Positions 17,265 to 27,264 of a DNA stretch of 64,000 nucleotides are shown here, piece by piece. A program made the position numbers and the translations under genes. Source of the DNA: Cryobacterium sp. PH31-L1 (GTDB lineage Bacteria > Actinomycetota > Actinomycetes > Actinomycetales > Microbacteriaceae); NCBI RefSeq assembly GCF_030063145.1, contig NZ_JASISM010000008.1, positions 1 to 64,000 on the forward strand, read 5' to 3'. The notes under the pieces were generated by a model that saw only the letters and a list, made by a program, of their open reading frames with translations, was not told the DNA's origin and did no database searches. The stretch's first letter is position 1. Every line of letters starts with the position of its first letter.

Positions 17265-20200
17265 CTGCCGGCGCGAACGCTCGGTACGGACGGCGGGAAG
17301 ATCGCAGTGAGGAGCGTCTTGGTCCACTCGATCAGGGCGTTGTCATCGAGCGGCTCGCCGTTCGGCCGCGGCATCGGCACGCTGAGTGCGCCGGTGGCCG
17401 ACACGTAACGCGAGCCGGGATACATCCGCTGTAAGCGCACCTGGAGCGAGTCGGCCAGGTCGGCCGGTGCCACCCGAAGGTTGGAGCCCATGGCCACGAC
17501 CTCGCTGAGGTTGGCCTGCTGGGCCTGCCAGCGCAGCCGGGACACGGCCACCAGGTTCTGCACCGGCACGGGCGGTTCACCGTATCGGTCGGTGAGTTCG
17601 TCGAGCACGAGGTCGATCTGATCGTCGGTCGCGGTGGGCGAGCTCGCGCTGGAGAGTTTCTGGTACGCCTCGAGCCGCAACCGCTCACTGTCGACGAAGT
17701 CGTGCGGAATATGCGCGTCGACCGGCAGCTCCAGCCGCAGCTCGGTCTGCCCCTCGGCGACATCGCCGCGGAAGGTGCTGACGGCCTCACCGATCATGCG
17801 CAGGTACAGGTCGAAGCCGACGCCCGCGATGTGGCCGGCCTGCTCCCCGCCGAGCAGGTTGCCGGCCCCGCGAATCTCGAGGTCTTTCAGGGCCACCTGC
17901 ATGCCGGCGCCGAGCTCGTTGTTCGCCGCAATGGTGGCGAGCCGGTCGTGCGCGGTCTCCGACAGCGGCTTGTTCTCGTCGTACAGAAAGTAAGCGTAGG
18001 CCCGTTCGCGCCCGCGACCGACCCGACCGCGCAGCTGGTGCAGCTGGCTCAGGCCGAACTTGTCGGCGCGGTCAATGATGATGGTATTGGCGTTATTGAT
18101 GTCGAGGCCGGTCTCAATGATCGTGGTGCAGACCAGGATGTCGAACTTGCGCTCCCAGAAATCACCGACCACCTGTTCGAGCTGTGCCTCGGGCAGCTGT
18201 CCGTGTGCCACCGCGATGCGTGCCTCCGGCACGAGTTCGGCAATCTGCGCGGCCATGCGGTTGATGCTGGTCACCCGGTTGTGCACGAAGAAGATCTGGC
18301 CCTCGCGCAGCAGCTCACGACGGATGGCCGCGGCCACCTGCCGCTGCGAGTACGGCCCCACAAAGGTCAAAATGGGGTGTCGATCTTCGGGCGGAGTCGC
18401 CAGGGTCGACATCTCGCGGATGCCGGTGACCGCCATCTCGAGGGACCGCGGGATGGGCGTCGCACTCATCGCAAGAATGTCGACGTTGGTCTTGAGCTTC
18501 TTCAGCGCGTCCTTGTGTTCGACGCCGAACCGCTGCTCCTCGTCGATGATGACCAGGCCGAGATCTTTGAAGATGATCGACGGAGACAACAGCCGGTGCG
18601 TGCCGATGACGACATCGACGGTGCCGTCGAGCATGCCGGCGATCGTCTCCCGGGACTCCTTGTCGGTCTGAAACCGCGACAGTGCCCGCAGGTGAATGGG
18701 GAACCCGGCAAAGCGTTCCTTGAAAGTCTCCATGTGCTGGCTGACCAACAGGGTGGTCGGCACGAGCATGGCCACCTGCTTGCCGTCCTGCACGGCCTTG
18801 AACGCGGCGCGAATGGCCACCTCGGTCTTGCCGAAACCGACGTCACCGCTGAGCAGCCGGTCCATCGGAATGGGCCGTTCCATATCGGCCTTGACCTCAT
18901 CGATCGTGGTCAGCTGGTCGGGCGTCTCCACGAACGGAAAGGCCTCTTCGAGCTCACGCTGCCACGGGGTGTCCGGCCCGAACGCGTGCCCCTTGCTGGC
19001 CATGCGCGCCGAATACAGTTTGACCAGCTCCACGGCGATGTCGCGCACCGCTTTGCGCGCCTTGGTCTTGGCACTCGACCAGTCGCTGCCGCCCATCTTG
19101 CTCAGGGTCGGCGCTTCACCGCCGACATAGCGGGTGACGAGGTCGAGCTGGTCGGTTGGCACGTACAGCCGATCGTCGGCGTGACCGCGCTTCGACGGCG
19201 CGTATTCCAGCACGAGGTATTCCCGGGTGGTCTTGACCGGGTTGCGCCCGCCGCTCGACACCTCCCGCTGGGTCAGTTCGAGAAAACGGCCGATACCGTG
19301 CGTCTGGTGCACCACGTGGTCGCCAGCCACCAGTTGCAGCGGGTCGACGACGTTCTTGCGGCGACTGGCGAGCTTCTTAATCTGGCGCGCGTCATAGCCG
19401 ACGATGCGCCCGTAGAACTCGCTCTCGCTGATCAGCGCGAGCTTGTTCTGCGGCAGCTCAAACCCGTGATCGACGGATGCCTTCAGCAGGTAGGCGATAC
19501 CCGGTTCCGGCTCCAGCGGCCACACGTCCACGACGCGCACCGGCAGTTCACGCTCGGCGAGCACCTGCGCCGCTCGTTCCACGAGGCCGACGCCCTGGGC
19601 GACGATGCCGACGACCCAACCGTCGTGCAGCCGGCTTGCGACGTGCCCGACGGCACCGTCGACACTCCCGGCGAAGGTGGGGACGGCATCCGCTTCGATG
19701 CGAATGGTGAGCAGTTCGTCCATCTCGAGGTGTTCAGGCAGGACGGGCGCGTCGGTCGGCGCGGCCTGAAAAGTGCTCAGGGTCCACCAGCTGTGACCGG
19801 AGGCCGGTGCCCCCGGCGCCGAGTACTTCACACTGTCGCGCAGGCGCCCGAGGGTGAGAAAATCGCCGGATTCGAGGTCGATCGGGGCGTCGGCACCGGC
19901 CGTGGCGGCACTCCACGCTGCACCGAGGAATTCGCGATTGGTTTCGGCGAGGCTGATCGCGCGACTCGCGACCCGCTCCGGCGAGATCACCGCAACGGCC
20001 GCGTTGGTCGGCAGGTAGTGCGTGACGGGAACCAGCCGGTCGACCAGGGCGGGAGCGAGGCTTTCCATGCCCTCGACCGGGATACCCTCGGCGATCTTGG
20101 CCAGCAGTCCGGCGAGGCTGGGAAACTCGTGCTGCATTTCCCGAGCACGCTGCCGCACGGCGGGGCTCAGCAGCAGCTCCCGGCTCGGCGGCAGGCTGAC

Positions 20201-20890
20201 CGACTCGACCGATTCGGGCAGCGACCGTTGGTCGGCAACGCTGAACAGGCGGATCTGCTCGACCTCGTCGCCGAAGAACTCCACCCGGTAGGGGTGTACG
20301 GCGACCGGCGGAAACACGTCGAGGATGCCGCCGCGCACGGCGAACTCGCCGCGCCGGGTGACCATGTCGACCCGAGCATAGGCAACGTTGACCAGCTGCA
20401 GCACGATCGCCGCGAGGTCGTGTCCGCGCCCGCCGACCGTGAGGTCGATCGGTTCGTAGTCGGTGAGGTTGTCGGCGACCGGCTGCAGGGCGGCCCGCAC
20501 GGAGGCGACGACGATAAGCGGATGCCGCTCACTCGCGTCTTGCTCCTGCCACTCGCGCATGCGGCGGAGAGCGTGCAGGCGCTTGCCCACGATCTCCGCG
20601 CTCGGGCTGAGCCGTTCGTGCGGCAGCGTTTCCCAGGCCGGAAAGTCAATGATCTCAGCGCTCGTGGCGAAGCAGCTGAGGTTCTCGCGCAGCGCCTCGG
20701 ATTCGCGGCCGGTCGCGGTGATGACGAACAGGGCCTGGGCGTCGTCCCGGCGCAGGTCGAGCAGCGCCGCCAGCAGCGGGGCGCGCAGGCCCTCGGTCAG
20801 ACTGAAATCAGCGTCCCGGCTGGCGTAGGCGAGGGCGTTATCGAACGTGGAGGCGCGCGCGAGCGCTGCGATTAAGCCCTGAAGGATCAC
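17261..20890 (-). CDS. mfd: Transcription-repair coupling factor
   Basis: The 1209-residue protein shows full Mfd architecture. An N-terminal UvrB-homology region comes first. The RNA-polymerase-interacting domain starts near [14 protein letters not shown] (about residue 515). The helicase core has Walker [10 protein letters not shown], the DEEQ box [18 protein letters not shown], and motif VI region [14 protein letters not shown]-terminal domain closes it. Mfd removes stalled polymerase and recruits UvrA to lesions. The length is typical. It follows pth with an 18-base gap and is probably co-transcribed with rplY and pth. Confidence 0.97.
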   Translation of the reverse strand: MILQGLIAALARASTFDNALAYASRDADFSLTEGLRAPLLAALLDLRRDDAQALFVITATGRESEALRENLSCFATSAEIIDFPAWETLPHERLSPSAEIVGKRLHALRRMREWQEQDASERHPLIVVASVRAALQPVADNLTDYEPIDLTVGGRGHDLAAIVLQLVNVAYARVDMVTRRGEFAVRGGILDVFPPVAVHPYRVEFFGDEVEQIRLFSVADQRSLPESVESVSLPPSRELLLSPAVRQRAREMQHEFPSLAGLLAKIAEGIPVEGMESLAPALVDRLVPVTHYLPTNAAVAVISPERVASRAISLAETNREFLGAAWSAATAGADAPIDLESGDFLTLGRLRDSVKYSAPGAPASGHSWWTLSTFQAAPTDAPVLPEHLEMDELLTIRIEADAVPTFAGSVDGAVGHVASRLHDGWVVGIVAQGVGLVERAAQVLAERELPVRVVDVWPLEPEPGIAYLLKASVDHGFELPQNKLALISESEFYGRIVGYDARQIKKLASRRKNVVDPLQLVAGDHVVHQTHGIGRFLELTQREVSSGGRNPVKTTREYLVLEYAPSKRGHADDRLYVPTDQLDLVTRYVGGEAPTLSKMGGSDWSSAKTKARKAVRDIAVELVKLYSARMASKGHAFGPDTPWQRELEEAFPFVETPDQLTTIDEVKADMERPIPMDRLLSGDVGFGKTEVAIRAAFKAVQDGKQVAMLVPTTLLVSQHMETFKERFAGFPIHLRALSRFQTDKESRETIAGMLDGTVDVVIGTHRLLSPSIIFKDLGLVIIDEEQRFGVEHKDALKKLKTNVDILAMSATPIPRSLEMAVTGIREMSTLATPPEDRHPILTFVGPYSQRQVAAAIRRELLREGQIFFVHNRVTSINRMAAQIAELVPEARIAVAHGQLPEAQLEQVVGDFWERKFDILVCTTIIETGLDINNANTIIIDRADKFGLSQLHQLRGRVGRGRERAYAYFLYDENKPLSETAHDRLATIAANNELGAGMQVALKDLEIRGAGNLLGGEQAGHIAGVGFDLYLRMIGEAVSTFRGDVAEGQTELRLELPVDAHIPHDFVDSERLRLEAYQKLSSASSPTATDDQIDLVLDELTDRYGEPPVPVQNLVAVSRLRWQAQQANLSEVVAMGSNLRVAPADLADSLQVRLQRMYPGSRYVSATGALSVPMPRPNGEPLDDNALIEWTKTLLTAIFPPSVPSVRAGS

Positions 20891-20908
20891 TGAATGAGTC
20901 TACGCAGC

Positions 20909-21493
20909 CTAGGAGGGCGCGTGAAACTTCTGCTGGGCGGCCACGACGCCGTCGGAGGCGATCAGTTCGATCGCGTCGGCGGCATCCGCTATCAGGTTGG
21001 GCAGAATGCTGCGCTCGGCAGCGACAAAGTCGTGCAGCACGAAATCGGCCGGGTTCTGGCGACCGGGCGGACGCCCGATACCCATGCGAATTCGAATGAA
21101 TTCGTTGGTTCCGGTGGCGGCGATGATGTCGCGCAGGCCGTTGTGACCGCCGTGACCGCCGCCGACCTTGATCTTGAGCGTGTCGAAGGGCAGGTCAAGG
21201 TCGTCGTGCACGACGATCAGCCGGGAGGCGGGCAGAGAATAGAAGCGCAGCAGCGCGGCGACCGGGCTGCCGGATACGTTCATGAACGTGGTGGGCTTGG
21301 CCAGCACCAGTTTGGGTCCACCGGGTGAGAGGCGACCCTCGGCGACGAGGGCGGCCGTTTTGTGACGCTTGAAGTTTGAGGTGAGACGGTCGGCGAGTTG
21401 TGCCGCCACCATCTGTCCGACGTTGTGCCGATTGCCGGCGTAGTCGGGCCCGGGGTTGCCGAGCCCGACTACGAGCCAGAGGTTCGTATCCAG
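20909..21493 (-). CDS. pth: Peptidyl-tRNA hydrolase, apparent CTG start
   Basis: The 194-residue enzyme frees tRNA from peptidyl-tRNAs dropped by ribosomes. With the CTG at 21493 as start, the protein begins M-D-T-N-L-W-L-V-V-G-L-G-N-P-G and contains the catalytic Asn13 and His23 (N-R-H-N-V-G). GGAGG stands six bases upstream of the CTG and no ATG, GTG or TTG lies in frame between. The first ordinary start, ATG at 21412, would begin at residue 28 and delete both catalytic residues. Later motifs are intact: KPTTFMNVSG, H-D-D-L-D-L-P, GGGHGGHNGLRDI. It lies between rplY and mfd. Confidence 0.9.
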   Translation of the reverse strand: MDTNLWLVVGLGNPGPDYAGNRHNVGQMVAAQLADRLTSNFKRHKTAALVAEGRLSPGGPKLVLAKPTTFMNVSGSPVAALLRFYSLPASRLIVVHDDLDLPFDTLKIKVGGGHGGHNGLRDIIAATGTNEFIRIRMGIGRPPGRQNPADFVLHDFVAAERSILPNLIADAADAIELIASDGVVAAQQKFHAPS

Positions 21494-21552
21494 GGGAATC
21501 CTCCGTCGTGGTGTGAGACAACCCCGGGTGAACCAGTTGATGAGGGCGACTG

Positions 21553-22167
21553 CTACGCGGCGGGCGTGGCGGCCGGCGTGCCGGCGGTGATGACCTCGGT
21601 CTCCTCATCCTCGGCTTCGCCACGCGGCGTGTGCACGTAGACGACGAGGGTGTCGGGGTCGGAAATGAGTACGGCACCGGCGGGCAGCGTGACGTCGGCG
21701 GCGTGAATCTGCGCGCCTTCCTCGAGACCTTCGATGGACACTTCGAGGTAGTCAGGGATGTCGGTGGCTTCAACCTCGAGCAGGAGCGACTTGGTGTCGA
21801 AATCTGCCATCGTGCCGGCGAAGGACTCGCCGGTCATGTGCACGGGAACCTCAACCTGAACCTTTTCACCCTTGCGCACGACGATGAGGTCGATGTGCTC
21901 GATGATGTACTTCACCGGGTCCTTCTGCACGTCCTTGACCAAAACGAGCTGTTTCTTGCCGGCGATGTCCAGTTCGAGGATCATGTTGGTGCGACGCAGC
22001 AGCAGGCCGATGCGGTGGGCGGGCAGCGACACGTGCACCGGCTCGGTGCCGTGGCCGTAGATGACGGCGGGGATCATGCCCAGCACGCGCAGCTTGCGGG
22101 CCGCGCCCTTGCCGAAGTTTTCGCGCAGTTCAGCGATGACGCTGTTTACTTCTTTGGCTTTAGCCAT
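21553..22167 (-). CDS. rplY: 50S ribosomal protein L25 / general stress protein Ctc
   Basis: The 204-residue protein is of the long L25/TL5/CTC type: an N-terminal 5S rRNA-binding domain (LRENFGKGAARKLR, P-A-V-I-Y-G-H-G near residues 31-38) and a C-terminal beta domain ending in an Ala/Glu-rich tail. The ATG at 22167, preceded by GGAGAAAC, was chosen over an upstream frame extension because MAKAKEVNSVIAELR is the expected start. It is followed by pth and mfd on the same strand, a conserved actinobacterial order. In most relatives prs and glmU lie directly upstream; here a sugar-acid cassette separates them. Confidence 0.95.
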   Translation of the reverse strand: MAKAKEVNSVIAELRENFGKGAARKLRVLGMIPAVIYGHGTEPVHVSLPAHRIGLLLRRTNMILELDIAGKKQLVLVKDVQKDPVKYIIEHIDLIVVRKGEKVQVEVPVHMTGESFAGTMADFDTKSLLLEVEATDIPDYLEVSIEGLEEGAQIHAADVTLPAGAVLISDPDTLVVYVHTPRGEAEDEETEVITAGTPAATPAA

Positions 22168-22411
22168 GATGTTTCTCCTTGCGGGGCTGAGCGCCCGGGT
22201 CGTCGTTCGCGGGCCGAAGCCCGCGTAGGTTGGGTATTCATTCAACTCGAACGCATGTCAGCGTGAGGAAAAGCCCAAGGCCTCGTCCGCCGCGTCGATA
22301 ACGGATGCCGCCGGCCCAGAATGCAGGCACGACGTTATCCCTCGCCGAAGTTCGTCTCAATCTTACACAGTTCGAGCCACCCTTGCAGCCCGGGCGTGTC
22401 GTCCGCTTGCT

Positions 22412-23641
22412 CTACCAGTCGTGGACGGTACCGTCGGCCAGCCGGTTGAAGGGCAGATACGCCGTCTGGTACGGGTATCTGCCGGCCTCGTCCACGTTCA
22501 GCTCAACGCCCAGGCCCGGCTTGTTGCCGGGGTGCAGGTACCCGTCGGAAAAGCTGAAGGACTGTTCGAAAACGCTGTTGGTGGCGTCACCGTGCTGCAT
22601 GTACTCCTGGATTCCAAAGTTGTGAATGGCCAGGTCGAGGTGCAGCGCCGCCGCCATGCCCACGGGGGAGATGTCGGTCGGGCCGTGAATGCCGGACTTG
22701 ATCTGGTACTGCGCGGCATAGTCGAGAATCTTCTTCATGGGCGAGATACCGCCGGTGTGGGTGACCGCCGACCGCACATAATCAATGAGCTGTTCTTTGA
22801 TCAGGGTCTGGTAGTCCCAGACCGTGTTGAAGACCTCACCGATCGCGAGCGGGGTGGTGGTGTGCGAGCGCACCAGCCGCAGGGCATCCTGATTTTCGGC
22901 CGGGGTGCAGTCTTCGAGCCAGAACAGGTCGTAGGGCTCGAGCGACTTGCCGAGTTTCGCGGCCTGGATCGGCGTCATCCGGTGGTGACCGTCGTGCAGC
23001 AGGGGCAGTTCGGCACCGAACTCACCGCGAACGCCCTCGAACACGGTCGGCAGGTGCCGCAGGTAAGCGCGCGTATCCCAGTCTTCTTCGGCGGGCCTGG
23101 CCGCGCGCTGCGCCGGTTCATAGTCGTAACGCTTGCCGCTGGTCTGGGTCTGCGCGGCGACGCCGTAGATGGCTTTCAGGCCGGGGATGGCGGTCTGCAC
23201 CCGTATGGCTCGGTAGCCGAGCGCCTGGTGCTTGCGAATGGAATCGAACAGTTCGGGCAGATCCCGCCCAGAGGCGTGGCCGTAGGCAAGGATCTTGTCG
23301 CGGCTGGCTCCGCCGAGCAACTGGTAGAGCGGCATCCCGGCGGCCTGCGCTTTGAGGTCCCACAGCGCGACGTCGACGGCGGCAATCGCGGCCATGGTGA
23401 CCGGACCCCGGCGCCAGTAGGCGCTGCGGTAGAGAAACTGCCAGGTGTCTTCGATGCGGTGGGCGTCGGCGCCGAGCAGCAGCGGCACGACGTGCTCCTG
23501 CAGGTAGGCCACCACGGCCAGTTCGCGGCCGTTCAGGGTGGCGTCACCGAGTCCGACGAGCCCGTCGTCGGTAGTGAGACGCAGGGTCACGAAATTACGA
23601 TCCGGGCTGGTGACGACGACTTCTGCTCTGTCGATCTTCAT
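22412..23641 (-). CDS. manD: Mannonate dehydratase (ManD/RspA type, enolase superfamily)
   Basis: The 409-residue enolase-superfamily enzyme matches ManD in length and sequence. It starts [20 protein letters not shown]. It has the long capping loop ([20 protein letters not shown]) and the metal ligands in [16 protein letters not shown] and A-I-G-E-V-F-N. The histidine of I-H-G-P-T-D-I-S-P follows. The expected reaction is D-mannonate to 2-keto-3-deoxygluconate, although some members prefer gluconate. It is the last gene of the sugar-acid operon, 55 bases after dgoD. Confidence 0.9.
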   Translation of the reverse strand: MKIDRAEVVVTSPDRNFVTLRLTTDDGLVGLGDATLNGRELAVVAYLQEHVVPLLLGADAHRIEDTWQFLYRSAYWRRGPVTMAAIAAVDVALWDLKAQAAGMPLYQLLGGASRDKILAYGHASGRDLPELFDSIRKHQALGYRAIRVQTAIPGLKAIYGVAAQTQTSGKRYDYEPAQRAARPAEEDWDTRAYLRHLPTVFEGVRGEFGAELPLLHDGHHRMTPIQAAKLGKSLEPYDLFWLEDCTPAENQDALRLVRSHTTTPLAIGEVFNTVWDYQTLIKEQLIDYVRSAVTHTGGISPMKKILDYAAQYQIKSGIHGPTDISPVGMAAALHLDLAIHNFGIQEYMQHGDATNSVFEQSFSFSDGYLHPGNKPGLGVELNVDEAGRYPYQTAYLPFNRLADGTVHDW

Positions 23642-23696
23642 GCGTTCTCCTTGGTCGTGCGGGTCGTCAATGGGGAGTTCGGCACCGTACGGGCCG

Positions 23697-24845
23697 TCAC
23701 CACTCCGCGAGTGCGCCGTCGGCATGCCGCCAGATCGGCGAACGCCAGGTGTGCCCGCGCGAGTCGGCGGCCCGCACTGCGGCCTCGTCGATCTCAATGC
23801 CGAGACCGGGGCCGGTCAACAGTTCGATGTTGCCGTCGATGAATTTCAATGGCTCCTTGTCGAGCACGTAATCGAGTACTTCGGCGCCCTGGTTGTAGTG
23901 GATGCCGATGCTCTGCTCCTGAATGAGGTAGTTGGGAGTGGCGAAGCCCACCTGCAGGCAAGCGGCGAGCGCGATCGGGCCCAGCGGGCAGTGCGGGGCC
24001 AGCTGTACGTCGTACACCTCGGCCATCGCCGCGATGCGGCGTACTTCGGAGATCCCGCCGGCGTGGGAGAGGTCGGGCTGCGCCACGGCGATGCCGGCTT
24101 CGAACACCGGCAGAAAATCCTGCCGGGTGTAGAGCCGCTCCCCGGTCGCGATCGGAATCGAGGTGGCCTGGGCCAGCTGACCAATCAGGTGGGAATTCTC
24201 CGGGACAACCGGTTCTTCAATGAAGAACGGTCGCAGAGGTTCGAGCAGCGGCGCGATCCGGCGGGCATTGGCGAGCGTGAACCGACCGTGAAAGTCCACG
24301 GCCACATCGCGGTCGGGGCCGAGAACGGCGCGCGCTGCGGCGACTCGTTCGAGAACACCGTCGATTTCGGCGACCGTGCCAACCCGGCTCATAATGCCGG
24401 AGGCGTTCATCTTGACGGCGGTCAACCCCACGGCGATCTGCGCCGCGATCGCGTCAGTGATGCCGCTCGGGTCGTCGCCGCCGACCCAGCCGTACATGCG
24501 GATGCGATCGCGCACCGCGCCGCCGAGCAGCTGGTAGACCGGCACCCCGAGCGACTTGCCCTTGAGGTCCCACAGTGCCTGGTCGATGCCGGAGACGGCG
24601 CTGCCGAAGACGGGTCCGCCGCGGTAGAAACCGCTCTTGGTCAATACCTGCCAGTGGTCCTCAATGCGGTCGGGGTCGGCGCCGATGAGGTATTCCGCGA
24701 ACTGTTCGACCACGGCGCGCACGGCATCCGAATGCCCTTCCAGGCTGGCTTCGCCCCAGCCGACGACGCCATCGCTGGTTTCGAGCCGCACGAACAACCA
24801 CCGCGGTGCCACGAGAAAAGTTTCCACTCGTTCAATGTGTGACAC
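23697..24845 (-). CDS. dgoD: D-galactonate dehydratase (DgoD type, enolase superfamily)
   Basis: The predicted 382 residues equal the length of E. coli DgoD. The metal ligands and bases are all present: D and H in A-V-D-F-H-G-R, E in P-F-F-I-E-E-P, E in A-T-G-E-R-L, and the second base H in L-A-P-H-C-P-L-G-P. The C-terminal [11 protein letters not shown] block is also a DgoD hallmark. It converts D-galactonate to 2-keto-3-deoxygalactonate. The GTG at 24845 starts inside the gluconokinase gene, overlapping it by 14 bases. No downstream kinase or aldolase of the De Ley-Doudoroff route is in the window. Confidence 0.92.
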   Translation of the reverse strand: MSHIERVETFLVAPRWLFVRLETSDGVVGWGEASLEGHSDAVRAVVEQFAEYLIGADPDRIEDHWQVLTKSGFYRGGPVFGSAVSGIDQALWDLKGKSLGVPVYQLLGGAVRDRIRMYGWVGGDDPSGITDAIAAQIAVGLTAVKMNASGIMSRVGTVAEIDGVLERVAAARAVLGPDRDVAVDFHGRFTLANARRIAPLLEPLRPFFIEEPVVPENSHLIGQLAQATSIPIATGERLYTRQDFLPVFEAGIAVAQPDLSHAGGISEVRRIAAMAEVYDVQLAPHCPLGPIALAACLQVGFATPNYLIQEQSIGIHYNQGAEVLDYVLDKEPLKFIDGNIELLTGPGLGIEIDEAAVRAADSRGHTWRSPIWRHADGALAEW

Positions 24846-25365
24846 GGGCAACCTCACCGCTTTCTGCTTCGGCGGCGAGAGCCGCAAGGATCCGTTCGAC
24901 GATGGTGCCGGGCGGTTCGACGATGTCCACGGTCACGCCGCGTTCATCGTCTGTGCGCACCTCGAGCGTGTCGAACTGCGATTGCAGCAGCGCGGGAGGC
25001 ATGAATTCGTGGGTGCGTGCGCGCAGCCGGGCGGCGATCAGGTCAATCGACCCTTCCGGATCAACCACGAACAGGTCGCCGGCGTGATCGCGCAACAGGT
25101 CGCGGTAACTGCGTTTGAGGGCAGAGCAGGCGATGACGATGCCGTTCGGGTAGTCCCCGGCCAGGCATCGCCCCACCTCGTGCAGCCACGGCAGCCGGTG
25201 TTCATCCTGCAGCGCGTTACCGGCGGCCATGACGGCCTTGTTCGCGGCGGGGTGCAGGGTATCGCCGTCGAGGAACCGGGCGCCGAGGCGCTCGGCGAGA
25301 AATTCACCGATGGTCGATTTGCCTGAGCCCTGCACACCCATGACGACGATCGGAGGAAGACCCAC
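24832..25365 (-). CDS. gntK: Gluconokinase
   Basis: The 177-residue P-loop kinase phosphorylates gluconate to 6-phosphogluconate. It carries the Walker A motif V-M-G-V-Q-G-S-G-K-S-T near its N-terminus, then FLDGDTLHPAANKAVMAAG, D-E-H-R-L-P-W-L, and CSALKRSYRDLLR, all GntK signatures. The GTG at 25365 lies three bases after the permease stop. Its product would be used by the 6-phosphogluconate dehydrogenase encoded at 29577, which joins this cassette to the pentose phosphate pathway. Confidence 0.92.
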   Translation of the reverse strand: MGLPPIVVMGVQGSGKSTIGEFLAERLGARFLDGDTLHPAANKAVMAAGNALQDEHRLPWLHEVGRCLAGDYPNGIVIACSALKRSYRDLLRDHAGDLFVVDPEGSIDLIAARLRARTHEFMPPALLQSQFDTLEVRTDDERGVTVDIVEPPGTIVERILAALAAEAESGEVARVTH

Positions 25366-25367
25366 CC

Positions 25368-26249
25368 CTAGCCCTTGGTCGCACCGGCGGTGAGACCGGA
25401 CACGATGTATTTCTGGGTGAACAGGGCGATGACCATGATCGGAACGGTGACCACGACGGCCGCCGCCATCAGGCTCCCCCAGTCGATGCTGGCATACGAG
25501 ACGAAGTTGAAGATCGCCACCGGCAGGGTCTTGGTATTCGCTCCGGAGAGCACCAGCGCGAACATGAAGTTGTTCCACGAAAAGATAAAGGAGAGGATGC
25601 CGGCCGTCGCAAGTCCCGGAACCGACAGCGGCAGCGTGATCCGCAGGAAGGCTCCAATGTGGGTGAGGCCATCCACCTGCGCCTGCTCTTCCAACTCGAG
25701 CGGAGTCGAGTCGAAGTAGCTGATCATGATGTACACGATGAGTGGCAGGGCGACGAACATGTGCGAGAGAATCAGCACGCCGAAGCCGCCGACCATGCGC
25801 ATGTTGGCGAAGATGAAGTACCACGGCACGAGCAGGCTGACGCCCGGAATGATGCGTGCCATGAGCACGACCAGCGCGGAGCGGTGCATCGCGAAACGAC
25901 TCATCGCGTAGGCGGCCGGAACTCCGATGAGCAGGGAGAAGACCGTGGACAACAAGGCCACCCAGAAACTATTGAAAATGAATCCGAAATAGTTGTTGCG
26001 GCTGAGCACGTTGTCGTAGTTGTCGAACGTCGGAGTGAAGAACACGGTCTTGCTCGCGTCATAGATGTCGACGTTGGTCTTGAGCGAGGCGACGAACATC
26101 CAGATCAGCGGGGCGATGAACAGCAGCACCACCAGGGCGAGGGCGACGACCCGAAAGATTTTGTACGCTCGCGGTTTGCGGCGCCGCGGTGCGATCGCGA
26201 CCGGGCGCGGTGTCTGGGTGACAGGACGGGCTGGCAGGGTCGTGGTCAT
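25368..26249 (-). CDS. Carbohydrate ABC transporter permease (MalG-like)
   Basis: The 293-residue inner-membrane permease has six predicted helices and the EAA-type cytoplasmic loop E-E-Q-A-Q-V-D-G-L-T-H-I-G-A-F, by which it contacts the ATPase. The ATG at 26249 overlaps the stop of the preceding permease gene (ATGA). It is paired with the MalF-like permease and the solute-binding lipoprotein upstream. The importer has no ATPase gene here. In actinobacteria such CUT1 systems are commonly powered by a shared MsiK-type ATPase encoded elsewhere. Confidence 0.93.
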   Translation of the reverse strand: MTTTLPARPVTQTPRPVAIAPRRRKPRAYKIFRVVALALVVLLFIAPLIWMFVASLKTNVDIYDASKTVFFTPTFDNYDNVLSRNNYFGFIFNSFWVALLSTVFSLLIGVPAAYAMSRFAMHRSALVVLMARIIPGVSLLVPWYFIFANMRMVGGFGVLILSHMFVALPLIVYIMISYFDSTPLELEEQAQVDGLTHIGAFLRITLPLSVPGLATAGILSFIFSWNNFMFALVLSGANTKTLPVAIFNFVSYASIDWGSLMAAAVVVTVPIMVIALFTQKYIVSGLTAGATKG

Positions 26250-27169
26250 GACCGGTTCGCCTTTCTGCGGTAGGTAAGTACCCACATGATCGCGATGATG
26301 AGCAGGAAGAACAGGATCAGCACGGTGGACGCGATCCCGTAGTCGTTGTAGTCGAAGCTCAGGCCGAAGGCATAAATGTTCAGCGTCTCGACTTCGTGGA
26401 ATGACCCGCCGCCCTTGCCCTTGGTGGCATAGAGGATGTCGAAGGTCTTGAGGGCGTCGATTCCGCGAAGCACGATGGTCACGATGACGGTGGCGCGCAG
26501 CAGCGGCAGGGTGACGAACCAGAATCGCTGCCAGGCGTTGGCGCCGTCGATGCGGGCCGCTTCGTCAGGTTCGTCGGAGAGTGAGGTGAGGCCGGCGAGC
26601 AGCATCAGTACGACCATCGGCGTCCACTGCCAGATGTCGACGAACATGAGGGTCGGTAGGGCCGTGTACTGGCCGGACAGCCAGGGCTGGGCCGGAATAC
26701 CGATCCAGCTGAGCACCTGGTTGGCGAAGCCGATGTTCGGGTCGAAGATGAGGCGCCACATCATGCCGACGGCGACCGGGGTGGCGACCAGGGGCAGCAG
26801 GATCGCGACGCGAACCCATTTCTCGCCGCGGAACGGGCGCCAGAGCAGCAGGGCGATGCACATACCGAGGATAAGCTCGATGACGAGTGCTCCGCCGGTG
26901 AAGACGAACGTGCGCATCACGGCGGGCCAGAAGCGATCCGTATCGGTGAGTACCTCGACGTAGTTGCTGAACCCGACCAGGTTGGATGCTGCGCGCACCG
27001 AGCCCTCGGAGTCCGTCACGCTGAGGTACAGCGTCCAGCCCAGCGGCACCGCGATGAGCAGCCCGACGAAGATCATGGCTGGGGAAGCGAAGAGCCACTT
27101 GCGATGACGGTTTGCCCAGGTGGAAGAGTTCTTCCACATTGAGGGCTTGGTGGTGACCATTGTGGTCAT
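26246..27169 (-). CDS. Carbohydrate ABC transporter permease (MalF-like)
   Basis: The 307-residue permease has six membrane helices, beginning around residues 25-45 (A-M-I-F-V-G-L-L-I-A-V-P-L-G), and the EAA loop D-E-P-D-E-A-A-R-I-D-G-A-N-A-W-Q. The ATG at 27169 follows a GAGGTGA site. It lies 95 bases after the solute-binding protein gene and is coupled to the next permease by ATGA. The substrate is probably an aldonate or a sugar-acid-yielding compound, judging from the enzymes in the operon. Confidence 0.93.
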   Translation of the reverse strand: MTTMVTTKPSMWKNSSTWANRHRKWLFASPAMIFVGLLIAVPLGWTLYLSVTDSEGSVRAASNLVGFSNYVEVLTDTDRFWPAVMRTFVFTGGALVIELILGMCIALLLWRPFRGEKWVRVAILLPLVATPVAVGMMWRLIFDPNIGFANQVLSWIGIPAQPWLSGQYTALPTLMFVDIWQWTPMVVLMLLAGLTSLSDEPDEAARIDGANAWQRFWFVTLPLLRATVIVTIVLRGIDALKTFDILYATKGKGGGSFHEVETLNIYAFGLSFDYNDYGIASTVLILFFLLIIAIMWVLTYRRKANRS

Positions 27170-27264
27170 CGTTCACCTCACACTTGGTGTTGCACGTTCA
27201 GAAAGAAGGGGGTGGCAGGGCGGACGACCGCGTTGGGACATCCGCCCCGCCTCATTAATTCGGG

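Noticed and set aside
17702-20875. 1057-codon open frame on the strand opposite mfd
   Set aside because: It is an antisense shadow of a clearly conserved gene, caused by high GC at third codon positions. It has no family motifs.
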